The notes under the pieces are model-generated. The model saw nothing but the letters and a program-made list of their open reading frames with translations, did not search any database and was not told where the DNA came from. A stretch of 11,653 bases of DNA, taken from NCBI GenBank assembly GCA_020052975.1, contig JAGVOC010000270.1, forward strand, positions 1 to 11,653, read 5' to 3'. This DNA comes from Desulfobacterales bacterium (GTDB lineage Bacteria > Desulfobacterota > Desulfobacteria > Desulfobacterales > RPRI01). The position numbers and the translations under genes were made by a program. This document shows, in pieces, positions 7,201 to 11,653 of this stretch. Numbering within the stretch: the stretch's first letter is position 1; each line of letters opens with the position of its first letter.

Positions 7201-7535
7201 GGTTGAATGAGTTACAGCCTGAGCCGTTTATCGAGATGAGCGAAGAGCTTGCCAAAGATACAACTGCCATCCCGAACGGGCCAATCGAAAATGGCGATAT
7301 GGTGACAGTAACCTCGGCCAGAGGCAGCATTACAGTCAAGGCATGCGTTACCAAGCGCTTCAAGCCTTTCCAGGTGAGCGGGACGACAGTTCATCAGATA
7401 GGCGTCATCTGGCATTGGGGCTATATGGGTCTCAGTACTGGTGACAGCGGAAACGTGCTCACACCGTATATCGGAGATGCCAACACGAGGATCCCGGAAT
7501 CCAAGTGCTTCAGGGTTAACATGGTAAAGGCATAG
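4299..7535 (+). CDS. fdhA: Formate dehydrogenase catalytic (alpha) subunit, selenocysteine-containing, Tat-exported
   Basis: One 1078-residue selenoprotein read through the in-frame TGA at 4878-4880 (codon 194). The frame continues as H-S-A-T-V-A-A-L after it, matching E. coli FdnG, where Sec196 is followed by His. The apparent stop is therefore not a gene end, and the downstream ATG at 4929 is internal. A Tat signal (TRRDFLK at 4-10, then a hydrophobic segment to about A33) sends it to the periplasm. The [4Fe-4S] ligands are C48, C51, C55 and C84, with K86 after the last. The bis-MGD core contains the TQHTVGTQNIR and GNMGVAGGGINALRGQNN motifs; R455 aligns with the catalytic Arg of FdnG. The dinucleotide-binding domain is at about 951-1078, with the C-terminal HWGYMG and TPYIGDANTR motifs. 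It oxidises formate to CO2, or reduces CO2. The length is slightly above FdnG (1015). The start has a GGAGGGAG site. Mo versus W cannot be told from sequence. Confidence 0.95.
4878..4923 (+). promoter_or_regulatory. Bacterial SECIS element directing selenocysteine at the fdhA TGA
   Basis: Bacterial SECIS hairpins lie within the coding sequence directly after the UGA. Here CTCTGC (4883-4888) pairs perfectly with GCAGAG (4918-4923), and AAC (4889-4891) can pair with GTT (4913-4915), leaving a T-G bulge. A short upper stem CTCT (4900-4903) with AGAG (4907-4910) closes a GGG loop. The size and the G-rich apical loop resemble SelB-binding hairpins, and the UGA is followed by C, which is usual for recoded UGA. 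The exact upper fold is my hand pairing. The selA, selB, selC and selD genes must be elsewhere in the genome. Confidence 0.75.
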
Positions 7536-7541
7536 CGCCAT

Positions 7542-7608
7542 AAGCCGATGAGATAATATCTCCACTGGCTTCTGAGATTGCCCCGGCGCAAGCCGGGGCA
7601 ATCTTTTT
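7542..7608 (+). terminator. Strong terminator after fdhA, preceded by an accessory hairpin
   Basis: AGATTGCCCCGGC (7575-7587) pairs perfectly with GCCGGGGCAATCT (7592-7604) around a GCAA tetraloop, a 13-bp stem followed by a run of T to 7608. Just before it, AAGCC (7542-7546) with GGCTT (7567-7571) and GAGAT (7550-7554) with ATCTC (7558-7562) form a second, interrupted hairpin. This marks the 3' end of the cytochrome-fdhB-fdhA transcript. Confidence 0.88.
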
Positions 7609-7653
7609 GATCAAAGAAGTTTTCAATGCTCTGCATCGGCATTCCCAAATAAT

Positions 7654-7691
7654 TCCCTCCCCCTTGAGGGGGGAGGGTTAGGGAGAGGGTG
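7654..7691 (+). repeat. GC-rich dispersed palindromic repeat, copy 1
   Basis: A 38-base purine/pyrimidine-skewed palindrome: CCCTCCCCC, TTGA, then GGGGGGAGGG, continuing TTAGGGAGAGGGTG. Its reverse complement matches 9938-9974 with only a few changes. It lies after the fdhA terminator and has no coding content. Confidence 0.75.
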
Positions 7692-7714
7692 TTTTAGGAT
7701 CAGTGGGTTTTGTT

Positions 7715-7815
7715 GTTGTCATTCCCGCTCGTCGGGAATCCTTCTGAGTCCCCCTTAAGAAAGGGGGATTAAGGGGTTGTTTTCAGAAAGATTACGGGTA
7801 AGCCGGAATGACAAG
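7715..7815. mobile_element. MITE-like element with imperfect terminal inverted repeats, copy 1
   Basis: The 32-base ends (7715-7746 and the reverse complement of 7784-7815) agree at 24 of 32 positions, including TTGTCATTCC at the tip and TTCTG at the inner edge. Each end also folds on itself: ATTCCCG (7721-7727) with CGGGAAT (7733-7739) at the left, and ATTACGG (7791-7797) with CCGGAAT (7803-7809), one mismatch, at the right. The interior has a CCCCCTT/AAGGGGG hairpin (7750-7756 with 7761-7767). It has no coding capacity, so any movement would need a transposase elsewhere. A related end lies at 11597-11653. I see no clear target-site duplication. Confidence 0.6.
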
Positions 7816-7860
7816 AAACCTTGTCCGTCTGTTCCCGTCCTGAAAAATTTCGGGATTGAG

Positions 7861-7900
7861 CTGGAAACCAGAGCCTTATTCTGGAAACCAGAGCCTTATT
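7861..7900 (+). repeat. Perfect 20-bp tandem duplication between flanking direct repeats
   Basis: The unit CTGGAAACCAGAGCCTTATT occurs twice without change at 7861-7880 and 7881-7900. The block is flanked by an 11-base direct repeat CTGAAAAATTT at 7840-7850 and 7906-7916. It lies 35-75 bases ahead of fdhE, so it sits in the probable promoter or leader region of fdhE-moaA. The absence of any mismatch suggests a recent slippage event or constraint. Confidence 0.85.
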
Positions 7901-7934
7901 AATGTCTGAAAAATTTTTTACTAAGAGGTAGACA

Positions 7935-8846
7935 ATGAAAAAAAAGAAATCCGAGGAATTAAACAAAATAATCAAGAGGATAAATGTCATCGAGAAAAGC
8001 AGGCCCAGTCATAAAGAGATGCTCGATTTTTTCAAGTACATAATCAGGGAGAAGCACAAGATAAAGCCATTGATAAAGGTGAAACGAATTGACATGAATG
8101 AGGAAACTGCAAAAACCCATATAAGGGAAGGGTTTCCTTTGATAGATAAAAAAGAGATCAAGCCTGATATGGAGACAGCCACAAACCTTTTTAGGAATAT
8201 ATGCAGGTCTTTGATGAGGAATTATAAAAAAGCGGCGCCTGAAATAAAAAAGATAACTCAGGCTGTACGCAAAGGTGAGATAGACCTTAAGGAACTGTTC
8301 AGGAGCCTGCTCGCCGGTGAGAAAGAGTATATTGATACCATTGCAGAAAATAAAGAGATAAACAGGTGGCTGTTGCGTGTTTTGGCAGAAAGCAGCATCA
8401 GTCCGTTCCTTGAGGCATATGCGGAGAAACTGAAAGGTCATGTGGACCAGGGATCCTGGCTCCGGAACTATTGCCCGGTCTGCGGGTCTGAGCCGGTCTT
8501 GGGAGAGATAAAAAATGTGGAAGGACTTGAAGGAGCAAAGTTTCTCGTATGCTCATCCTGCGGCTTTGAATGGCGTTTTAAGAGGCTTGGGTGTCCGTTT
8601 TGCGGCAACGGTGACCATAAAAAGCTCAGGCACTTCACTACTGAAGCCGACGGTAAGGGATACAGGGTGGATGTCTGTGAGGAATGCAAAAAATACATTA
8701 AGACCATAGATTTAAGGGAGTTAAAGGTAGAGGTCGTACCTCTTGTTGATGACATCGGCACCCTTCACCTTGACATTATTGCCCGGAAAGAGGGATATAC
8801 ACGGAGCACGACGAACATTCTGGAGATGGAAAAGTTGGGGGAGTGA
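7935..8846 (+). CDS. fdhE: Formate dehydrogenase accessory protein FdhE
   Basis: A 303-residue cytoplasmic protein required for assembly of respiratory formate dehydrogenases. The family is rubredoxin-like and binds the catalytic subunit before export. The N-terminal half (about 1-175) is helical and lysine-rich. The C-terminal half carries four Cys pairs that mark the family: C180-P-V-C183-G, C206-S-S-C209-G-F-E-W, C220-P-F-C223-G and C248-E-E-C251-K-K-Y. All are intact. The start has an AAGAGGT site 6-10 bases upstream. moaA begins 7 bases after its stop, so the two are cotranscribed. Its position right after the fdhA transcription unit supports a dedicated role in maturing this enzyme. Length and motif order fit FdhE well. 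Confidence 0.95.
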   Translation: MKKKKSEELNKIIKRINVIEKSRPSHKEMLDFFKYIIREKHKIKPLIKVKRIDMNEETAKTHIREGFPLIDKKEIKPDMETATNLFRNICRSLMRNYKKAAPEIKKITQAVRKGEIDLKELFRSLLAGEKEYIDTIAENKEINRWLLRVLAESSISPFLEAYAEKLKGHVDQGSWLRNYCPVCGSEPVLGEIKNVEGLEGAKFLVCSSCGFEWRFKRLGCPFCGNGDHKKLRHFTTEADGKGYRVDVCEECKKYIKTIDLRELKVEVVPLVDDIGTLHLDIIARKEGYTRSTTNILEMEKLGE

Positions 8847-8853
8847 AGATACT

Positions 8854-9873
8854 ATGTTGACAGACACTTTTCATCGTACTATAGACTACATGCGCATCTC
8901 CATTACCGACAGATGTAACCTGCGCTGTGTGTATTGTATGCCTTCCGGCGGTCTTGAGCCCATAAGACACAAAGATATTCTGCAGTATGAAGAGATCGTA
9001 AGGATTTTACGGATAGCTGTTCATACAGGCGTCAGAAAGGTGCGCATAACAGGCGGGGAGCCGCTTGTGAGAAAAAATATTACCTACCTCATCAAGATGA
9101 TAAAAAGCATTGAAGGCATAGATGAACTGAGCATTACAACCAACGGCATACTTCTTGAACACTATGCCGGGGAACTGGCAGATGCAGGCCTTGACCGGGT
9201 AAATATAAGCCTTGATTCTTTAAAGCCGGAAAGATACGCAGAGATTACAAGAGGTGGAGTTATTGATGCGGTATTGAGGGGCATTGAAGCATCTGAAAAA
9301 GCCGGCCTTGTGCCGATAAAGATTAACATGGTTCCAATCCGCGGACTGAACGACGACGAGATAGCGGAATTTGCAAAAATAACTTTAAAGTCTCCTTATC
9401 AGGTAAGGTTTATTGAATTTATGCCGTTCGTAACAGAGAATATGTGGAATCAGGAAAAATTCATCTCTGCAGAGGAGATAAAATCTATTGTTGAACAAAC
9501 AGGCAGCCTTGTCCCGGCAAAAACGAGGAAGTCAGGTCCTGCACGGTACTTCAGATTTGATGGCGCTGCCGGTGTAGTCGGTTTTATAAGCCCTATCAGT
9601 AACCATTTCTGCAAAGAATGCAATCGTCTTCGATTGACTGCTGACGGCAAATTAAGGCCGTGTCTTTTCTCGGAAACCGAGATTGATTTAAAACCTGCCC
9701 TTCGCAACAACGGGCCTGACGCAGAAATCAAAAGACTTATAGAGTTATCCATAGCGGTAAAGCCCGAAAGTCATTCGATTAAAATGGAAAATTCATTCCG
9801 CGCCGCAGATTCCTTTGTGATTAATGCTTTTCAAAATACTCATAGAAGGCCGATGTCAAAAATAGGAGGATGA
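8854..9873 (+). CDS. moaA: GTP 3',8-cyclase MoaA (radical SAM, molybdopterin synthesis)
   Basis: A 339-residue enzyme that converts GTP to 3',8-cyclo-GTP, the first step of pterin cofactor synthesis. The radical-SAM cluster ligands are C21-x3-C25-x2-C28 in ITDRCNLRCVYCMP. The SAM-binding GGEP is at 67-70, and SITTNG and VNISLDSL follow. The second [4Fe-4S] cluster ligands are C253-x2-C256-x13-C270 in the C-terminal domain. The protein ends in Gly-Gly (338-339), the conserved MoaA tail that reaches the active site. I chose ATG 8854 because MLTDTFHRTIDYMRISITDRC is a normal MoaA N-terminus and a GGGGGAG site lies 10 bases upstream. The frame is open further upstream, but a start there would overlap fdhE. 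Moco made here is needed for the bis-MGD of FdhA. Confidence 0.97.
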   Translation: MLTDTFHRTIDYMRISITDRCNLRCVYCMPSGGLEPIRHKDILQYEEIVRILRIAVHTGVRKVRITGGEPLVRKNITYLIKMIKSIEGIDELSITTNGILLEHYAGELADAGLDRVNISLDSLKPERYAEITRGGVIDAVLRGIEASEKAGLVPIKINMVPIRGLNDDEIAEFAKITLKSPYQVRFIEFMPFVTENMWNQEKFISAEEIKSIVEQTGSLVPAKTRKSGPARYFRFDGAAGVVGFISPISNHFCKECNRLRLTADGKLRPCLFSETEIDLKPALRNNGPDAEIKRLIELSIAVKPESHSIKMENSFRAADSFVINAFQNTHRRPMSKIGG

Positions 9874-9937
9874 ACAAGAGCAAATTGGAAATATCTCTTT
9901 TTGTTATAATAACGGTCTCAAAATAGTTTTTATATTT

Positions 9938-10023
9938 CACCCTCTCCCAACCTTCCCCCCTCAAGGGGGAGGAACCAACTATAATCCCCTCTCCCCTGGA
10001 GGGAGAGGGCAAGGGTGAGGGGG
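9938..10023 (-). repeat. GC-rich dispersed palindromic repeat, copies 2 and 3
   Basis: Positions 9938-9974 are an inverted copy of the 7654-7691 element (CACCCTCTCCC, AACC, then TTCCCCCC, TCAA, GGGGGAGGAA). After about 8 bases, 9983-10023 is a related palindrome (CCCCTCTCCCCTGGAGGGAG then AGGGCAAGGGTGAGGGGGA). The outer arms (CACCCTCTCCC and GGGAGAGGGCAAGGGTG) can also pair across the whole unit. The elements fill the gap between moaA and the MOSC gene. The rest of 9874-10116 holds nothing I can name beyond a CTGAT/ATCAG hairpin at 10074-10087. Confidence 0.75.
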
Positions 10024-10116
10024 ATCATCTATGTATTTACTGTTATGAGACTGTTAATAACCGCTAAAACATTCTGATAACCATCAGGTAAAATCATAAT
10101 TGTATTTTGGAGGAAC

Positions 10117-10557
10117 GTGAAAGGCAAGGTAGTCTCTATTAATATAAGCGATAAAAAAGGTGTCAGGAAGAAACCTGCTAAAGCAGCCTTTCTTCAAACA
10201 AATTATGGCATTCAAGACGATGCACATGCTTCTTCACAATGGCATAGACAGGTAAGTCTGCTTGCGTTAGAAAGTATTCAGAAGATGCAGGCAATGGGAT
10301 TGAAAGTAAATCCGGGTGATTTTGCAGAGAATATCACAACAGAGGGGATTGAGTTGCCTAAACTTCCTGTCGGCACAAAAATGACAATCGGTGAAAATAT
10401 AGAAGTTGAGGTAAGCCAGATAGGCAAGAAATGCCATACAAGATGTGAAATATACAATCAGGCCGGTGATTGCATTATGCCAAAAGAAGGGATTTTTGTT
10501 AAGGTTCTGAAAGGCGGTAAGATCAAAGAGGGAGATGAGATAGTAGTCAGAATATAG
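10117..10557 (+). CDS. MOSC domain protein, probable molybdenum-cofactor function
   Basis: A 146-residue stand-alone MOSC domain starting at GTG 10117, with TTGGAGGAAC directly upstream. Family-type segments in order are KGKVVSINISDKKGVRKKP (N-terminus), YGIQDDAH, WHRQVSLLALESI, NPGDFAENITTEGIEL, LPVGTKMTIGE, the cysteine segment IGKKCHTRCEIY (C106 and C110), and AGDCIMPKEGIFVKVLKGG (C119). MOSC domains occur at the end of Moco sulfurases and as stand-alone proteins such as YiiM, and are thought to carry sulphur or bind Moco. The short form with this C-H-x-R-C segment is often found near moa/mog genes. No dedicated substrate can be given. The gene lies 243 bases from moaA across a repeat block and could have its own promoter. 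Confidence 0.88.
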   Translation: MKGKVVSINISDKKGVRKKPAKAAFLQTNYGIQDDAHASSQWHRQVSLLALESIQKMQAMGLKVNPGDFAENITTEGIELPKLPVGTKMTIGENIEVEVSQIGKKCHTRCEIYNQAGDCIMPKEGIFVKVLKGGKIKEGDEIVVRI

Positions 10558-10585
10558 TAGACAGCAAATAGGATTATATTCTCAT

Positions 10586-10620
10586 GAGATTGCCATGAAT
10601 CTTTCAGGTTCTCGCAATGA
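10586..10620. repeat. Degenerate GAGATTGC...GCAATGA inverted repeat
   Basis: GAGATTGC (10586-10593) and GCAATGA (10614-10620) enclose 20 bases; ATTGC pairs with GCAAT. The outline resembles the common dispersed repeat whose ends read TCATTGCGAG and GCAATCTC, seen in many environmental bacterial genomes. It lies 29 bases after the MOSC stop codon and may act as a weak terminator. Confidence 0.4.
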
Positions 10621-10676
10621 GAGGTAAATAAATGCTTTTCTGTTTATATGTCCATTTTTTGGTTTATTTTTCGATA

Positions 10677-10706
10677 TTGACAATCGCAATGACTGCAGAT
10701 TAAACT
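10677..10706 (+). promoter_or_regulatory. Possible sigma70 promoter for the nonaheme cytochrome
   Basis: A perfect TTGACA (10677-10682) is followed after 18 bases by TAAACT (10701-10706), 4 of 6 matches to TATAAT, in an AT-rich region 50 bases ahead of the gene. By-eye call only. Confidence 0.35.
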
Positions 10707-10756
10707 ATGTATAAATTATTGATATTTAATAATAAATATGCTCCATATGGAGTCAA

Positions 10757-11557
10757 TTGAACATCAAGATGAGTACTATTAAACTTTTAACTTTTCTGTC
10801 CATTTTACTCATCACTTTTTGTCTTTTAACCTTTCAATCTTACTCTGCTGAGGAAAACCCATGTGTGGCATGCCATGTAGATTTGAAACAGCCTTCCAAG
10901 AGCGTTCATGCAGTACTGAAAATGGGCTGTTCAGCATGTCATAAATCAGTTGAAGGCAATAGTCATCCCGACCAGAAAGGCAGCATTATACTTACTCAAA
11001 AGATGCCGGGACTCTGTTATGGTTGTCATGAGGAATCCAAATATAAAGGCACATCAGGCCACACCCGGTTAGGCATGTGTACAGGTTGCCACAATCCCCA
11101 CAGGTCGGATGCAAAGAAACTCCTGCTGAGCGACCAGCCGGATCTTTGCTATGCCTGCCATGATAAAGCAAAATTCACAAAGAAGAATGTTCACGGGATA
11201 ATCAATGTCGGAGGATGTACTTCATGCCATGCTCCTCATATATCAGATCAACCGTTTCTTCTCTCAAGTCCTGAACACGAATTGTGCATAAGCTGCCATG
11301 CGGCAAAAACACAAGGGTCGCATGTGGTAGCACTTCCGGGACGCAAGCGCCATCCGGTGATAGGAGTAAAAGACCCGAGCACATTGAAGATGATAAAAGT
11401 GCCAGATCCAAAAAACCCCCAAAAACAGATAGAAGTGCCGGATCCGAATGTTCCGGGCAAAGATATGAACTGTTCAAGTTGTCATGATCCCCATAGTTCT
11501 GATTTCAAAGCTCTTCTCACTGCGGAAAAGATATGTATGAAATGCCACAAATTCTAA
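10757..11557 (+). CDS. Exported nonaheme c-type cytochrome with paired CXXCH motifs
   Basis: A 266-residue precursor with a Sec signal peptide (about 1-30; hydrophobic LLTFLSILLITFCLLTF, cleavage near SYSA before EENPC). Nine CXXCH motifs begin at C36, C58, C87, C108, C131, C154, C177, C239 and C260. The first seven are spaced regularly at 20-29 residues, typical of the doubled-CXXCH family, with repeated C-H-x-P-H and L-C-x-x-C-H phrases. Between hemes 7 and 8 lies a 57-residue insert containing a near-repeat, KVPDPKNPQKQ then EVPDPNVPGKD. The protein should be a periplasmic electron carrier. TTG 10757 has GGAG four bases upstream. ATG 10769 (MSTIKLL) is the main alternative and leaves the signal peptide complete; I cannot decide between them. 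Electron exchange with the formate dehydrogenase cytochrome is plausible but rests only on proximity. Confidence 0.9.
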   Translation: MNIKMSTIKLLTFLSILLITFCLLTFQSYSAEENPCVACHVDLKQPSKSVHAVLKMGCSACHKSVEGNSHPDQKGSIILTQKMPGLCYGCHEESKYKGTSGHTRLGMCTGCHNPHRSDAKKLLLSDQPDLCYACHDKAKFTKKNVHGIINVGGCTSCHAPHISDQPFLLSSPEHELCISCHAAKTQGSHVVALPGRKRHPVIGVKDPSTLKMIKVPDPKNPQKQIEVPDPNVPGKDMNCSSCHDPHSSDFKALLTAEKICMKCHKF

Positions 11558-11596
11558 ATAGAGTCTGTGTATAAATACGGATTTTTTAACGTTCAT

Positions 11597-11653
11597 CTGT
11601 CATTCCGGCTTGTCCGGAATCTTTCCGATGGCTTCCAGGAAGGATTCCCGACG
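11597..11653. mobile_element. MITE-like element, copy 2, truncated by the window end
   Basis: CTGTCATTCCGGCTTG (from 11597) matches the end of the element at 7715-7815, and the last bases GGATTCCCGACG are the start of the opposite arm. The left arm folds as ATTCCGG (11602-11608), CTTGT loop, CCGGAAT (11614-11620). Compared with ATTCCCG/CGGGAAT in copy 1, the same pair is changed on both sides (C-G to G-C), so the stem has been conserved. It may also end transcription after the nonaheme cytochrome. Confidence 0.55.

Noticed and set aside
4929..7535. A separate 868-residue gene starting at ATG 4929
   Set aside because: It lacks the [4Fe-4S] domain and signal and is in frame with the preceding segment across a Sec-position TGA, so it is the rest of fdhA.
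7861..7900. A short CRISPR array
   Set aside because: The two 20-base units are directly adjacent with no spacers and there are no cas genes.
8743..8853. An upstream start for moaA at 8743
   Set aside because: It would overlap fdhE by about 100 bases and add residues unlike any MoaA N-terminus; ATG 8854 has a ribosome binding site and the expected sequence.
9821..10012. A minus-strand ORF of 63 codons rich in S, P, R, G and E
   Set aside because: It is the translation of the GC-rich palindromic repeat and the end of moaA in reverse.

Overview
The window comes from an anaerobic, respiratory, Gram-negative-type bacterium. It encodes two exported multiheme c-type cytochromes, a Tat-exported selenocysteine formate dehydrogenase with its iron-sulphur subunit, FdhE, and molybdenum-cofactor genes. 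The gene content, the cytochromes with paired CXXCH motifs, the PAS-LuxR regulator and the dispersed palindromic repeats resemble Nitrospirota (Thermodesulfovibrionia) or Desulfobacterota. That placement is inference; there is no rRNA or marker gene in the window to settle it. All intact genes read on the + strand.

Layout. (1) 2-475: the 3' part of an HD-GYP cyclic-di-GMP phosphodiesterase gene, cut by the window edge. (2) 488-571, minus strand: a decayed tail of a RidA/YjgF-family gene. (3) 647-2056: a regulator with two PAS domains and a LuxR-type HTH, followed by a probable terminator. (4) 2057-2669: a 613-base gap with a CATGAAA/TTTCATG operator-like cluster, a perfect 11-bp hairpin, and a leader with stacked ribosome binding sites. 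(5) 2670-7535: tetraheme cytochrome c, FdhB and FdhA. FdhA is interrupted by an in-frame TGA at 4878-4880 that reads as selenocysteine, so one 1078-residue protein spans 4299-7535. A strong terminator follows. (6) 7609-7934: repeats of three kinds (GC-rich palindrome, MITE-like inverted-repeat element, 20-bp tandem duplication). (7) 7935-9873: fdhE and moaA, nearly abutting. (8) 9938-10023: two more copies of the GC-rich repeat. (9) 10117-10557: a MOSC-domain protein. (10) 10757-11557: an exported nonaheme cytochrome c. The window ends inside a second copy of the MITE-like element.

How the genes work together. FdhA carries a Tat signal. FdhB has no signal peptide and no C-terminal membrane helix, and no cytochrome b subunit gene is present. 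The simplest reading is a soluble periplasmic formate dehydrogenase that oxidises formate at a Mo/W-bis-MGD-Sec site, passes electrons through FdhB iron-sulphur clusters, and delivers them to the tetraheme cytochrome encoded first in the operon. FdhE assists assembly of the enzyme, MoaA starts pterin cofactor synthesis, and the MOSC protein probably serves the same cofactor. The nonaheme cytochrome could extend the periplasmic electron wire.

No wholly new system is evident. The least ordinary items are the cytochrome-first selenoenzyme operon with its heme-free cytochrome insert, the short overlapping ORFs and duplicated ribosome binding sites at its gene junctions, the operator-like cluster upstream, and the repeat families.
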